The notes below the pieces were generated by a model, which was not told the DNA's origin, did not search any database, and saw only the letters and a program-made list of their open reading frames with translations. A program made the position numbers and the translations under genes. DNA of 64,000 nucleotides. It comes from Vibrio tubiashii ATCC 19109. GTDB lineage: Bacteria; Pseudomonadota; Gammaproteobacteria; Enterobacterales; Vibrionaceae. Within the stretch, counting starts at the first letter, position 1. The number at the start of each line of letters is the position of its first letter. The stretch lies in NCBI RefSeq assembly GCF_000772105.1, contig NZ_CP009354.1:1984001-2048000 (forward strand), read 5' to 3'. Shown in pieces: positions 52,826-63,807 of this stretch.

Positions 52826-53506
52826 TTATAGAGCAAACACGGCCTGATTAGATGTTGCCGCTATCAGCATAAACGCCAAAGCAATACCAAGCTGCAATTT
52901 GTTGATTTCTTTAGAGGCTAGCATGTGCCAACACCACACAACAACGGAACTAATCATCAAAGCAAAACCTACTAGCAAAGGCTGCACAACTGCGGCTAAG
53001 GCTCCATCGTCTAGGCCATTTGCTTTGAGTAAAATCGCCAAGCACATCAACATAGCAGAGACAACGCCAGAAACGGGAAGAATGCGATGAAAAGCCTGCA
53101 GGCGCGTGCGCGCGATGGTAAGTAGTAAATGAGCAAGCAAAGCCCCTAAAAGGGTGATTAACACAAACACACTTACCCCACCAGCCAAAGACGCCTGAGA
53201 GCTAATCTCAATACCGACATAGGCTAACGCCAGACCATTTGCTAAATACATCACCCAAATCGGCCCTTGAACTCGTGTTTTTTTCGTCTGTACTTGGGAG
53301 TAAAAATAGGCAATAGCGAAGACAATCATCATAGCTTCAATGCGTAGAGACGCTACAGCAAGCCACATAATTGCTAAAGGCGGGAGGACTTTGTGAATGC
53401 GGCCTCTTTGCCCAGGGCAGATATCACCTTTGACGAGAATTAAAGTAAGAATGAGCTGCGCACCCAGTAACATAGGTGCGAACACCGTAAGTAATTGCTG
53501 AACCAT
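52826..53506 (-). CDS. Uncharacterised polytopic membrane protein, 226 aa
   Basis: About seven hydrophobic segments spaced along the whole length, short loops, no recognisable family motif. A conserved-looking GDICPGQRGRIHKVLPPLAIMWLAV stretch follows the first helix. It lies between the DUF4250 gene and the EAL-protein pair, same strand. I do not know its function. Confidence 0.75.
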   Translation of the reverse strand: MVQQLLTVFAPMLLGAQLILTLILVKGDICPGQRGRIHKVLPPLAIMWLAVASLRIEAMMIVFAIAYFYSQVQTKKTRVQGPIWVMYLANGLALAYVGIEISSQASLAGGVSVFVLITLLGALLAHLLLTIARTRLQAFHRILPVSGVVSAMLMCLAILLKANGLDDGALAAVVQPLLVGFALMISSVVVWCWHMLASKEINKLQLGIALAFMLIAATSNQAVFAL

Positions 53507-53561
53507 AGTGTCATTGATTTGAATGAATTATAGGGTGCGGATAATAGCAGATTGAGCAATT

Positions 53562-56036
53562 TTAGCCATTGGCGAAATGTTCCAAAATATCTTGATTGGT
53601 GACAATACCGAGATACTCTCCGGAATCATTCACAACTAGCCAAGGTGGCTTAATACCTGACTTAATGATTTCACTCACTTTGGACACCTTAGAGTGGTGT
53701 GACACGCTGAATACGTTAGTCCGCATGACTTGATTGAGACGTTTACGACTAATCGATTGGTCTTTGCTCGTTTCCAGCTTAGTGCCTAAAGTGGGTGACA
53801 AATGGTAGTTTAACTCCTCCCTACCAACGATTCCGACACACTCTTTTCGGTCGACAATGGGTATTACCTCAAGTCGATATTGCTCAGAGTCGAACAATGA
53901 TCTTGCTTTATCAAGCGTGTCATCTGGTGCCAACGTCGGGATATGAACTTGAGTCATATTCAAAATCCCAACTTGTCTCGCATGCCCGGCACTAGATAAG
54001 AAACTGTCGAGTTTTTCATAGTATCCCCAGGCACTCTCTAGCTCATCAAAAGGCAGTGGTTTAGAAAAATAATACCCTTGGATATAGTCAACACCTAAGC
54101 CACAAACTACTTCTAACTCATTGCGAGTTTCGACCCCTTCAGCAACGACTTGAACGTTCAAAGTATGTGCAAGTTGCGTGATCATTTTGACGATGTGAAA
54201 TTTGTGCGAGCCTTCTTTCAAGTCCTTAACGAACTCGCGGTCAATTTTAAGGATGTCGAAGTTACAATCACTCAAATAGGCGAACGAGCTATAGCCTGTA
54301 CCAAAATCATCAATCGCCACGCTGACTCCCCTACGCCTGATGTTTCGGATCAAACTTGATTGACGCGATTCACTGTCAAAATAAGCACTTTCGGTCAATT
54401 CGATAGTGACGGTTTCTGGGTTTGAAGCATATTGATGAACCAATGAATTCGCACTTTGCAGCACCTCATCGACTTCAAGCTTTGTATTTAAAGAACGATT
54501 TATAGTCACTCCCAAATTGGGACCAAAACGCTCTTGAATTTTCTTGAGATCTTGCAAGGCTTTTTTACCCACGCACCAATCTAAGTCTGACACCAAATCC
54601 AAATCTTCAGCAATCATCACCATCTCTTGGGTATTGAGAATCTTTCCATTCTGGTCTTTAAATCTGCTTAGCGCCTCAAACTTCACAATGTCCCAATTTT
54701 TCACATCGACAATTGGCTGATAATACACTTCGATAGCTTGAGACTTAATTAACTTCTCGGCCCACTCCTCTAGCTCTTTTCGGCGCAATACTTCCTTATG
54801 AAGTGCTCCGTGATAAAAGGTAATTTGACCGCGTTGTGCGCTGGACTGCTCTAGCATCGCCTGCACTGAATGGGAGACAAGTTTTTTAGGACTGTGTGTA
54901 TCATGCCCCAATACTGAGACGCCAACTCGCCCATTTATGATGGCATTGTGGATGGTTTTGCCCGCATCCTGATTGAGAGTCGCAAAAAAACGTCTAATAG
55001 TTTGATGAATCATTCTGATTTGAGATGGACCCGCAACCTTATCGCATTCCAAACAAGCAACGAAATGATTACTACCAAGATAACCGACAAACTTGGCGAC
55101 TTTGTTCTTATTCAGGTGTTCAGAGAGCATCGATTTCAGCTCAAAATCATCGACCTGAGAGAAGTTCGGGTGAAACGCGACCACCATGCTGATATTGGGC
55201 TCGGCCGCATCCATCCACTGATTGGCTACTGAACGCGTGAATTGCTTCTCTGTTGGCAATTGCGTAAGTAGTTCCACTCCACCGAGTTCTACATCAGCAA
55301 TACGATAGAGATTATTTGACAGGTCAAGGTAAACACCAACATAAAATGTCCCTTCGACCAAGTTTATCTTCTGTAATGTTAAATCCTGAGGATACGTTTT
55401 GCCTTGGGCACTTTGAATGAGCACAACACCAGACCAGCTGCCCTCTTGTTCGGTTTGTTGCCAAATTTTCTGATAGAACCCGTCACTATGCTTTGTGGAA
55501 TTAAGCAAGTCCATGGGTTGATTCACCAACTGTTGATTGGAGTAATGGGTATGGGTAAGAAAGTAGTCATTACATGCGACAATTTTGCGTGAACTGTCTG
55601 CAAGTACCACCCCATGATGAGGGTTATTAAAAAGTTGTTCAAATAAAGCACTCAGTGTAGAGGTCGTGGCATGAACAAATAACAAAGGAGTAATACTGCC
55701 TGTCACTGTGTAGCGATCTAAACCTTGGAAAGTCAATTCGACATAACAACATTGATCATCACTCAGTTGTAAACAACAGCAAAATCGTTCTTTAGAACGA
55801 ATCCTTCCCGACTGCGCTAACAAGGCAAGTAACTCTGTTTGGTCGTGATAGCTCATGCAAGGTAACAGAGCGTTGCCAGTTAACGATGGAAGCTCCGAGT
55901 TTAAAATCTGCCCGCACAGAGCCTCATCTATAGTGAGTTGGTGATGTTCTAAGTCCCACACCCAATCCAGTGACTTTTCGGCACTTGAATCTTCACAGCT
56001 CGATGAAAGCTGAGTGGAACCTAACTCCCTATACAT
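53562..56036 (-). CDS. PAS / degenerate GGDEF / EAL / CBS signalling protein, 824 aa (copy 1)
   Basis: Probably a cyclic-di-GMP phosphodiesterase. PAS domain ~125-245 (NPHHGVVLADSSRKIVACNDYFLTHT). GGDEF-like domain ~250-425 with the signature site degenerate (GSNHF), so no cyclase activity expected. EAL domain ~440-670 with key motifs kept: EALSRF, ELTESAYF, IDDFGTGYSS, DILKIDREF, VAEGVET, QGYYFSKP. C-terminal CBS pair (~690-824) may bind adenine nucleotides. No signal peptide or membrane segment. A similarly built paralogue lies 53 nt upstream. Confidence 0.9.
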   Translation of the reverse strand: MYRELGSTQLSSSCEDSSAEKSLDWVWDLEHHQLTIDEALCGQILNSELPSLTGNALLPCMSYHDQTELLALLAQSGRIRSKERFCCCLQLSDDQCCYVELTFQGLDRYTVTGSITPLLFVHATTSTLSALFEQLFNNPHHGVVLADSSRKIVACNDYFLTHTHYSNQQLVNQPMDLLNSTKHSDGFYQKIWQQTEQEGSWSGVVLIQSAQGKTYPQDLTLQKINLVEGTFYVGVYLDLSNNLYRIADVELGGVELLTQLPTEKQFTRSVANQWMDAAEPNISMVVAFHPNFSQVDDFELKSMLSEHLNKNKVAKFVGYLGSNHFVACLECDKVAGPSQIRMIHQTIRRFFATLNQDAGKTIHNAIINGRVGVSVLGHDTHSPKKLVSHSVQAMLEQSSAQRGQITFYHGALHKEVLRRKELEEWAEKLIKSQAIEVYYQPIVDVKNWDIVKFEALSRFKDQNGKILNTQEMVMIAEDLDLVSDLDWCVGKKALQDLKKIQERFGPNLGVTINRSLNTKLEVDEVLQSANSLVHQYASNPETVTIELTESAYFDSESRQSSLIRNIRRRGVSVAIDDFGTGYSSFAYLSDCNFDILKIDREFVKDLKEGSHKFHIVKMITQLAHTLNVQVVAEGVETRNELEVVCGLGVDYIQGYYFSKPLPFDELESAWGYYEKLDSFLSSAGHARQVGILNMTQVHIPTLAPDDTLDKARSLFDSEQYRLEVIPIVDRKECVGIVGREELNYHLSPTLGTKLETSKDQSISRKRLNQVMRTNVFSVSHHSKVSKVSEIIKSGIKPPWLVVNDSGEYLGIVTNQDILEHFANG

Positions 56037-56089
56037 AGGATCATCCTTTAGTTTAGTAATCCCTAGTATTAAAGTTAGAACAAGATCCC

Positions 56090-58555
56090 CTAAGTGACAG
56101 AATTATTATTAACCAAATACTCTAGTACAGTTTTCGAGCTCACAATGCCTTTAAATAACCCCTGTTCATCAACTAATACCCAAGGGAATGGCGTTGTTTT
56201 TGCCACTAAGCAAGGGATTTCAGATTGTGAGGTTTCCCAAGCGACCTTGGTTTTGACCGGTAACATCAGCCTGTTTGCGGGCTTATGCCAATAGGCATTC
56301 TCTTTGTTGGATTCATGATCTGTACCCATGTTAGGCGTTAAGTGAAGATTCATATTGGCTCTATCTATATAGCCAACACACACCTTATCTTCTACCACAG
56401 GTAAATAGTCGTTGAATCCATCTGCGAAGTACTGATAAACCAAAGATAGAGGCTCACCTGCATCAACGTGATGGCTATGTTCGACAAGGTGAATTAGAGA
56501 ATCGGCTTTGACTTCGGTTTCACCTAGAGAAAGCTGACAGTAGTTTGTCACTTGTTGCAGCTCTGATATGGGCAAAGGTTTAGAAAAGTAATAGCCTTGA
56601 ATGTAATCTACACCTAAATTACTTAGGATCTTGAGCTCTTCTTCAGTCTCCACCCCTTCCGCAACCACTTTAAGCTCTAATCTTTTTGCCAACTGAATAA
56701 CAGATTGGACTATATGATACTGGCGAGACTGAAAAGTAATACTGCGGATAAAGTCGCGATCTATTTTTAGAATGTCAAAATAACACTCTTTTAGATAACG
56801 AAAAGACGCGCTACCTGTACCGAAATCATCTACAGCTATTGCGACACCTGCATCTCTCAAAACAGAGACTATTTGTTTGTTTTTATTAGTACTCTCAAAG
56901 TAAGCACTTTCTGTAAACTCAAGCGTGATTGCCTCCGGATTAACCTTGGCGATATCAAGCAACATCGCGGTTCGTTCCAAGATTTGATTCATTTCATTTG
57001 ATGTTTTTAGGGAACGATTGAGCGATAGTTTTACCTGTGATCCGAAAAGCCTTCGTAACTCTGGCAGCTGTTCAATGGCGATAGACATAACGATATCATC
57101 GAGCTGAACCACTTTATCTAAATCCTCTACAACACCGATCAACTCCTGTGTTGACGCTGCATACTCTTCAGCATTTGGAAAACGGCAAAGTGCTTCAAAT
57201 TTATCAATTCTGTTTTGATTGATATCGACAATCGGCTGAAAATAGACTTCAATTTCCTTATTCTCCAAAGTTCGTAACACGAACTCTTCCAGTGATTTTT
57301 TCCTTTCAATTTGATTGTGAATATGACGGTCATAGAAGTTGATGCGACGCGTTTGACCAGAATGAAGTTCGAGAACAGCCTGATACGCATGCGATACAAG
57401 CTGGTTGGGATTGGTAGCGTCGACATCAAACACCGATACCCCAGAGGCCCCCTCTTTTAGCGCTGCGGCAACTGAAGCCGGTGCATGTTTAAAGCTGTGG
57501 AAGAGCTTTTTGATTGAGCGACCAATAGCGGATACGACTTGAGTCGGTTGCTGGTAACTATAGGCTAGAGCGACGACGAAACAGTCATGGCCAATATAAC
57601 CTGTACACAGCACCTTGGTATTATCTTTCAAGTATGCCGCAAACTGACGCTTAACCTCTTGACTCAAATCTTGTGAGAAAGCAGCTTGTATCGCTAAAAC
57701 AACTACCCCCTGACCTTTTTCCAACTGACGGCACACTTCATCCGTCTGTTCTAGAAATGTTTCCTTGCTTGGCAGTTGCGTAAGTAGGTCAATTCCACCC
57801 GACTCTATGTCTTCGATTCGATCCAGTTGGCTGGATAAATCGGAAGAAAAGCCAACAAAGTAAGTTTCACCATTACCTGGCCTAACTCTGTGGATGGTCA
57901 AATCTTGAGGAAATACCGTCCCATTGGCTCTTCGCGACAATATCGTTCCATTCCAATAGCCATTTAACTCTATTAGTTTCCATAGCTGTTGGTAATAAGC
58001 TTTACTGTGCTTACCCGCGTTAAATAACTGAGTTTTTAAACCTACGATTTCGTTTCTAAGATAGCCTGTCAAATTTTCAAAATGATGATTGCAAGCTAAT
58101 ATTCGTGTATCCGAGTCCGTCACTATGATTCCGTGGTGAGGATTTTCAAACACAGAATAGAATACTTCTGCGGCTTCATGGCGCGAAGCAATGTTCAAGC
58201 AAGGAGAGATTGTACCTTTTAGCTCAAACGCACTAACGCGATCAATCACTATTTCGACATAGACAAATAAGCTGACTGAGTTTAGCAAACAGCAATGGGT
58301 GTACGTTCGTTCTCCCGAGTCCAACGCAGCTTGAAAAGCGTTTTTAACGACCTTTCTTTGCGATTTTGGCAACAAGTCAAACAACGCTTTTGCTGTCAGA
58401 GAACTTGATGGCTCTCCTACCAATAAACATTTTGCTTCGTCATCGCATTCAAATACATGAGTTTTAAGATTTAAATACCAATCATAAACCGAGTATTTAG
58501 GTTTGCGCCCTTCGACCCGCCTCTCATCGAGCCTTTCTTCTAATACTGTTGTCAT
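56090..58555 (-). CDS. PAS / degenerate GGDEF / EAL / CBS signalling protein, 821 aa (copy 2)
   Basis: Same architecture as its downstream neighbour. PAS around NPHHGIIVTDSDTRILACNHHFENLTGY; GGDEF site degenerate (GHDCF); EAL motifs EALCRF, EFTESAYF, VDDFGTGSASF, DILKIDRDF, VAEGVET and QGYYFSKP retained; C-terminal CBS-like region less regular (LVYQYFADGFNDYLPVVEDKVCVGYI). Start at ATG 58555; eight upstream codons are unlikely. The pair arose by tandem duplication and then diverged. Both probably hydrolyse cyclic-di-GMP under different inputs. Confidence 0.9.
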   Translation of the reverse strand: MTTVLEERLDERRVEGRKPKYSVYDWYLNLKTHVFECDDEAKCLLVGEPSSSLTAKALFDLLPKSQRKVVKNAFQAALDSGERTYTHCCLLNSVSLFVYVEIVIDRVSAFELKGTISPCLNIASRHEAAEVFYSVFENPHHGIIVTDSDTRILACNHHFENLTGYLRNEIVGLKTQLFNAGKHSKAYYQQLWKLIELNGYWNGTILSRRANGTVFPQDLTIHRVRPGNGETYFVGFSSDLSSQLDRIEDIESGGIDLLTQLPSKETFLEQTDEVCRQLEKGQGVVVLAIQAAFSQDLSQEVKRQFAAYLKDNTKVLCTGYIGHDCFVVALAYSYQQPTQVVSAIGRSIKKLFHSFKHAPASVAAALKEGASGVSVFDVDATNPNQLVSHAYQAVLELHSGQTRRINFYDRHIHNQIERKKSLEEFVLRTLENKEIEVYFQPIVDINQNRIDKFEALCRFPNAEEYAASTQELIGVVEDLDKVVQLDDIVMSIAIEQLPELRRLFGSQVKLSLNRSLKTSNEMNQILERTAMLLDIAKVNPEAITLEFTESAYFESTNKNKQIVSVLRDAGVAIAVDDFGTGSASFRYLKECYFDILKIDRDFIRSITFQSRQYHIVQSVIQLAKRLELKVVAEGVETEEELKILSNLGVDYIQGYYFSKPLPISELQQVTNYCQLSLGETEVKADSLIHLVEHSHHVDAGEPLSLVYQYFADGFNDYLPVVEDKVCVGYIDRANMNLHLTPNMGTDHESNKENAYWHKPANRLMLPVKTKVAWETSQSEIPCLVAKTTPFPWVLVDEQGLFKGIVSSKTVLEYLVNNNSVT

Positions 58556-58761
58556 GATAACCAACCAACGCCATAACAATAATATGCATATTATAGGTCA
58601 TTGAGCGGCATATGATCGTTACTCATTTAACACTTTAGTACCACGTATCCTTCCTATCACTGATTAAGGCAAATATTGTCGAAATAACCAGAATCATATT
58701 GAGGTAGATAGTCATCGTCCAAGTCGCTATAATTCGCGCTCCCTGGAACAGAGAACAAAAT

Positions 58762-61056
58762 ATGTACAGCAATATCACTCCTATTCATGAGCATAAAAAA
58801 TACTGGGCAGAATGCTATGGCACTGCGCCATTTCTCCCGACAAATCGTAAAGAAATGGATGCTTTAGGATGGGATAGCTGTGACATTATTATTGTTACGG
58901 GTGACGCTTATGTTGATCACCCAAGCTTTGGTATGGCGATTATTGGCCGCTTGCTCGAAGCACAAGGGTTTCGTGTTGGGATCATTTCTCAACCAGAATG
59001 GAACAACAAAGACACTTTTACCGCCCTCGGCAAACCTAATTTGTTCTTTGGTATTACCGCAGGCAACATGGATTCAATGATCAACCGCTACACCGCGGAT
59101 AGAAAGTTGCGCCATGATGATGCTTACACACCGAATAACGAAGGGGGCAAACGACCAGATCGTGCAACTTTGGTTTATTCGCAACGTTGTCGCGAAGCCT
59201 ACAAAGGCATCCCTATTGTCTTGGGTGGTATTGAAGCGAGCTTACGTCGCCTCGCGCATTATGATTACTGGTCAGACAAAGTACGTCGCTCTGTACTATT
59301 TGATGCAAAAGCCGACATTCTTCTATTTGGTAACGCCGAGCGAGCGCTTGTTGAAGTTGCCCATCGCCTAGCGGATGGCGAAGAAATTGCCTCCCTAACC
59401 AATATTCGTGGTACGGCGGTTAATCTCCCTGCGGCTCCAGAAGGCTACAACGTAATTGATTCTTCTCGCATAGAAAAACCGCGCAAAGAAGCGTTTGTTC
59501 CGCCAAACCCTTACGCGGTTGAAGAGCAATGTGACACAAAAGCCAAGGCAGAAGAGACTGAAGCGAAACCTATTACCATTCGCCCGTCACGCCATGATGC
59601 AGCGACAACCGCAGTACGCATTCCTCCGTTCGAAAAGCTGAACAACGACCGTATTCTTTACGCGCACGCCAGTCGAATCATGCACCTAGAGACCAACCCA
59701 TACTCGGGTCGCGCGCTGATTCAACGTCACGGTGATCGCGAACTTTGGGTTAACCAAGCCCCAATCCCATTGTCTACTGAAGAGATGGACTACGTATTTG
59801 GTTTGCCTTATGCACGTGTGCCTCACCCTATGTATGGCAAAGCCAAGATACCTGCTTACGACATGATTAAAACCTCGGTTAACATCATGCGTGGCTGTTT
59901 TGGGGGCTGTTCATTCTGCTCGATCACTGAACACGAAGGTCGCATCATCCAAAACCGCTCGAAAGAATCGATTTTGACTGAGCTTGAAGAGATTCGTGAC
60001 AAGGTACCTGGCTTCACCGGCACCATTTCCGACCTTGGCGGCCCAACGGCAAATATGTATCGTCTTGGCTGTAGCGATCCAAAAGCAGAAGCAAACTGTC
60101 GACGCCCATCGTGTGTCTTCCCAGGCATCTGTAACAAACTCAATACCGACCACAAGCACACCATCGATCTGTATCGAGAAGCGCGTAAAGTGGATGGCAT
60201 CAAGAAAGTCATGATCGCATCGGGCGTGCGATACGATTTAGCGATTGAATCTCCAGAGTACGTTAAAGAGTTGGTGACTCATCACGTTGGCGGTTACTTG
60301 AAGATTGCTCCAGAGCACACTGAAAAGGGCCCACTGGATCTGATGATGAAGCCGGGCATGGGCACCTATGATCGCTTCAAAGAGATGTTTGAGAAGTACA
60401 GTGCTGAGGCGGGTAAAAAGCAGTACTTAATTCCTTACTTTATCTCTGCGCACCCGGGCACTGAAGATGAAGACATGCTGAACTTGGCCCTATGGCTGAA
60501 GAAAAATAACTTCGAGTGTGACCAAGTACAGAACTTCTACCCATCACCTATGTGTAATGCTACCTCTATGTATTACTCAGAAACTAACCCTCTAAAACGT
60601 GTGAAATACAAGAAGCGTGAAGAGGTGCCTGTGGCTAAAGGTGAACGTCAGCGAAGACTACATAAAGCATTGCTGCGTTACCATGATCCTGCTAACTGGC
60701 CACTAATTCGTGAAGCGCTAATCAACATGGGTAAAAAGCACCTTATTGGTGATAAGACAAGCTGCTTAGTCCCTGCTGAAGATGTAGATGCAAAAACACC
60801 CGCTCAACGCCGCAAGTCTGGTCGTCATGGCTCACAACGTTTTGCGACCAAGCATACCAAGAGCCAACCTGGTTTTGAAAAAATGCACGGCGATAACAAA
60901 GGTAAAGGCAAGAACGGCAACGCTAAAGGCAGTAACGGTGGACAAGCGTCTCGTGGTGGAAAAACCAACGGTAAACCGACCAATAGTCGTAGCGGCAAGC
61001 CGACGGGCAATGGTTCAGGCAAGCCACCAGCAGCACGTAAGCCTAAACGCCGTTAA
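58762..61056 (+). CDS. ygiQ: YgiQ-family radical SAM protein, 764 aa
   Basis: A large radical-SAM enzyme of the UPF0313/YgiQ family. N-terminal domain [34 protein letters not shown]; iron-sulphur motif C-x3-C-x2-C in [19 protein letters not shown] (~375); [16 protein letters not shown] and [24 protein letters not shown] further on. The last ~90 residues are a low-complexity Lys/Gly/Asn/Ser tail. Substrate unknown. RBS weak. Terminator after the stop. Confidence 0.95.
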   Translation: MYSNITPIHEHKKYWAECYGTAPFLPTNRKEMDALGWDSCDIIIVTGDAYVDHPSFGMAIIGRLLEAQGFRVGIISQPEWNNKDTFTALGKPNLFFGITAGNMDSMINRYTADRKLRHDDAYTPNNEGGKRPDRATLVYSQRCREAYKGIPIVLGGIEASLRRLAHYDYWSDKVRRSVLFDAKADILLFGNAERALVEVAHRLADGEEIASLTNIRGTAVNLPAAPEGYNVIDSSRIEKPRKEAFVPPNPYAVEEQCDTKAKAEETEAKPITIRPSRHDAATTAVRIPPFEKLNNDRILYAHASRIMHLETNPYSGRALIQRHGDRELWVNQAPIPLSTEEMDYVFGLPYARVPHPMYGKAKIPAYDMIKTSVNIMRGCFGGCSFCSITEHEGRIIQNRSKESILTELEEIRDKVPGFTGTISDLGGPTANMYRLGCSDPKAEANCRRPSCVFPGICNKLNTDHKHTIDLYREARKVDGIKKVMIASGVRYDLAIESPEYVKELVTHHVGGYLKIAPEHTEKGPLDLMMKPGMGTYDRFKEMFEKYSAEAGKKQYLIPYFISAHPGTEDEDMLNLALWLKKNNFECDQVQNFYPSPMCNATSMYYSETNPLKRVKYKKREEVPVAKGERQRRLHKALLRYHDPANWPLIREALINMGKKHLIGDKTSCLVPAEDVDAKTPAQRRKSGRHGSQRFATKHTKSQPGFEKMHGDNKGKGKNGNAKGSNGGQASRGGKTNGKPTNSRSGKPTGNGSGKPPAARKPKRR

Positions 61057-61075
61057 CTTATAAAAACTATGAATA

Positions 61076-61104
61076 AAATCGCAGCTAATCAGCTGCGATT
61101 TTTT
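61076..61104 (+). terminator. Terminator of ygiQ
   Basis: AAATCGCAGCT pairs with AGCTGCGATTT around loop AATC and is followed by TTT. Confidence 0.9.
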
Positions 61105-61113
61105 CTTACTAAT

Positions 61114-61145
61114 AAAAAAGGCCCAACTTATCCCGTTGAGCCTTT
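61114..61145 (-). terminator. Terminator of serC
   Basis: On the minus strand AAAGGCTCAAC pairs with GTTGGGCCTTT (one G-U pair), followed by U-run. It lies 17 nt beyond the serC stop. Confidence 0.85.
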
Positions 61146-61162
61146 GAAGAAAGAAGTGACAA

Positions 61163-62245
61163 TTAAGCGTGTTGAGATTCAAACTCTTGCATAAATTCAA
61201 CCAAGGCTTGTACCCCTTCAAGTGGTACTGCGTTGTAGATTGAAGCACGCATACCGCCTACTGCGCGGTGCCCTTTCAGAGCAACTAATCCACGCTGCTC
61301 AGCCTGTTCTAAGAACAATGCATCCAGTTCAGGTTTTGCAAGCTGAAATGGCACGTTCATTCGCGAGCGGTTTACGTGGTACACGTTGTTAATGTAGAAG
61401 TCTGAGCCATCAATCTGGTTGTAGAGTAGTGACGCTTTCTCTTTGTTGATCTTCTCCATTTCCGCAACCCCACCCTGCTCTTTTAACCACTTAAAGACAA
61501 GGCCAGAGAGGTACCAAGCAAAGGTTGGCGGCGTATTAAACATAGAGTCTTTCTCTGCCAAAACTTTGTAGTTCATAAAGCTAGGAACTAGATCACTTGC
61601 TAGCTCAAGCAAATCGTCACGAACGATCGCGATGCAAAGCCCAGCGGGGCCAATGTTTTTCTGCGCACCCGCATAAATAACGCCATACTTAGACACGTCA
61701 ATTTCGCGCGATAGAATGTTTGAAGACATATCCGCAACAATAGGTTTATCTGTTTGAGGAAGTTCGCTAATTTCAATGCCGTCGATGGTTTCATTAGGGC
61801 AAAAGTGAACATAAGCGGCATCTGAAGCAACTTTCCACTCGCTTGCAGGGACAACGGCCGTTTTTCCTTCACACTCTGTTTTGGCAACAAACGCGTCGAC
61901 TTCACAGTACTTGCTCGCTTCTTTGACCGCACTTTCAGCCCAATAACCTGCGTCTATGTATGTCGCTTTTTTCGATGAGCCCAATAGGTTCAGTGGCACT
62001 GCGGCAAACTGAGCACGTGCTCCGCCTTGGCAGAACAACACTTTGTAGTTGTCTGGGATATTAAGAAGGTCACGGAGATCTTGCTCTGCTTCTTCAGCAA
62101 CTTGGATGAATTCTTTACTTCGGTGGCTAATTTCCATTACAGAAGTGCCTAAACCATTCCATTCAACGAATTCTTGTTGTGCTTTTTCCATCACTGCTTT
62201 AGGTAGGCCCGCTGGACCTGCGCTAAAGTTATAAACCTTGCTCAT
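61163..62245 (-). CDS. serC: Phosphoserine aminotransferase SerC, 360 aa
   Basis: A PLP-dependent enzyme of serine and pyridoxal-phosphate synthesis: converts 3-phosphohydroxypyruvate and glutamate to phosphoserine. Family motifs [42 protein letters not shown] and the PLP-lysine region [12 protein letters not shown] (Lys ~197), with [16 protein letters not shown] at the C-terminus. Full length. Not followed by aroA in this window. Confidence 0.97.
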   Translation of the reverse strand: MSKVYNFSAGPAGLPKAVMEKAQQEFVEWNGLGTSVMEISHRSKEFIQVAEEAEQDLRDLLNIPDNYKVLFCQGGARAQFAAVPLNLLGSSKKATYIDAGYWAESAVKEASKYCEVDAFVAKTECEGKTAVVPASEWKVASDAAYVHFCPNETIDGIEISELPQTDKPIVADMSSNILSREIDVSKYGVIYAGAQKNIGPAGLCIAIVRDDLLELASDLVPSFMNYKVLAEKDSMFNTPPTFAWYLSGLVFKWLKEQGGVAEMEKINKEKASLLYNQIDGSDFYINNVYHVNRSRMNVPFQLAKPELDALFLEQAEQRGLVALKGHRAVGGMRASIYNAVPLEGVQALVEFMQEFESQHA

Positions 62246-62318
62246 CTAGTCTTTCCTTGCGCATGCTTTTAAGAGATTACTCGATTAATAGCATGTTTTA
62301 TTGAGGATAAAAAGCAAG

Positions 62319-62342
62319 AAAAGAGGTCTTTAGACCTCTTTT
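62319..62342 (-). terminator. Terminator of the DUF945 gene
   Basis: AAAAGAGGTCT pairs with AGACCTCTTTT around a 2-nt TT centre, 27 nt beyond the stop codon at 62369. Confidence 0.85.
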
Positions 62343-62368
62343 CTTGGTTAAGTAAGTAAATATAGTAA

Positions 62369-63634
62369 TTAAGGCTGCATTAGCGCGGGTAAAAGTAGCG
62401 CCATTAGAGGGATCTGTTGACCATTGCCAAACACCAAATTACCTTCTTTTAGCTCTGCTTGAATCTGATACCCTTTATCCGTTTCCTGAACCAGTTCCAT
62501 CGCCATCGCTTCGTCGACACCCTGCTTAATAAATGGGTATTGAGTCACGAGTCCACTGGAGAAGAAAGTATCGAGATCACCCGTTAACGCTGGCAAAATC
62601 ATCGCCGGGTTTTGCGTCACATTGTCAGTGCCTTGCGGGACAGTGATCTTCCACTTAGATTCAAATTCACTCTCTTCCCCTAGCTTGACCGCCATTTTAT
62701 TCATAGCAAAGTAGAAACCTTTAGAAAATAGACTTTCTACATAAGGTATCGCTTCTTCAATGTCGGCATCAGTTGGCATCGGATTATTCTGGTAAAGGTT
62801 CACCAAGTGTTCAAAAGCGACACTGTCTAAATCACCAAAAGAGAGATCGATAGAGACGCTATCAACGTTGCCGTCTTCCATAACCAGTTTATTCATATCG
62901 ACGATATGCTGGCTGCTTACGGTCTTTGCCATCTCGTCAAATGAACTTAAGAAGGTGTATTTGCTGTCACTTAAAGAAAACAGTGGTGATTGGTCAACAT
63001 TCAGGACTGACGCTTCAGCTAGATTTAATGTTTGTTCGCCAATCCAGAAGCTGTTCATCTTCTTGCCTTGACCTTGCCCAGTGAGGCCAGACAACAGCAT
63101 CTTCTCACCCGAATTAAAATCAATTTCCACCGAAGGAATATCAAGATCATAGGTAACATCACCCAGTACGCTAACGTGCCCTTTCAAAGTAGAAGGAGTG
63201 ACAGAGACAATTGCGCCATCAGGCCCTTCAGTGACTTGATTCCAATTCGCCAGACTAAGCACGTAATCGGTATTACCGTTAAGCTGAGTGACGGTATTGA
63301 GTGTGAGCGGTAAGTCTGGTGCATTATCCATCACGGATTCAGCAGAAAGGCTAAATAGACCATGACTAACGCTACTGCTCACAATCACCTCGGATGGTAA
63401 GCCGTCAATGGCAAGCTGCTCTGCTAGTACAGGATCAACAATTGTGTAGCGAGTTTTAACCGTTGAGGAAAGGTATCCACGGTCATATTCAACAATCTCC
63501 GCTTGTAGTGAGTCATTAGATAGATGAGCAACACCGTCTTGAATAACAGTCTGTCCTATCTGTCCGACAGCAAGTGGCCAACATAACGCAAGCGAAATAG
63601 CACCACCAATGGCGCCAAGTTTTTTCAAATCCAT
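62369..63634 (-). CDS. YdgA/DUF945-family protein, 421 aa
   Basis: An N-terminal hydrophobic helix (GAIGGAISLALCWPLAVG) anchors or exports a large repetitive beta-rich periplasmic domain with AQI-type segments (VEYDRGYLSSTVKTRYTIVDP; VEIDFNSGEKMLLSGLTGQGQG), as in E. coli YdgA (502 aa). Function unknown. Monocistronic with its own terminator. Confidence 0.82.
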   Translation of the reverse strand: MDLKKLGAIGGAISLALCWPLAVGQIGQTVIQDGVAHLSNDSLQAEIVEYDRGYLSSTVKTRYTIVDPVLAEQLAIDGLPSEVIVSSSVSHGLFSLSAESVMDNAPDLPLTLNTVTQLNGNTDYVLSLANWNQVTEGPDGAIVSVTPSTLKGHVSVLGDVTYDLDIPSVEIDFNSGEKMLLSGLTGQGQGKKMNSFWIGEQTLNLAEASVLNVDQSPLFSLSDSKYTFLSSFDEMAKTVSSQHIVDMNKLVMEDGNVDSVSIDLSFGDLDSVAFEHLVNLYQNNPMPTDADIEEAIPYVESLFSKGFYFAMNKMAVKLGEESEFESKWKITVPQGTDNVTQNPAMILPALTGDLDTFFSSGLVTQYPFIKQGVDEAMAMELVQETDKGYQIQAELKEGNLVFGNGQQIPLMALLLPALMQP

Positions 63635-63807
63635 GGTAATAACGTCTTATATTGTGATTTCATTAAGTCTACACCAAAAAACATTGAGTTAAATCAGAGT
63701 ATTGGCTTTCTCCGTAAATCATACGTAAATCTCGTACTTAGCTCCCAATACTCTTGCGCCGTCCTTGGTAGAGTAGAAATTGTCGATGTTTAAATTGTAG
63801 CCTAGTC

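Noticed and set aside
60788..61063. A plus-strand open frame of 91 codons overlapping the ygiQ tail
   Set aside because: A frame shadow of the Lys/Gly-rich low-complexity tail, without its own start signals.
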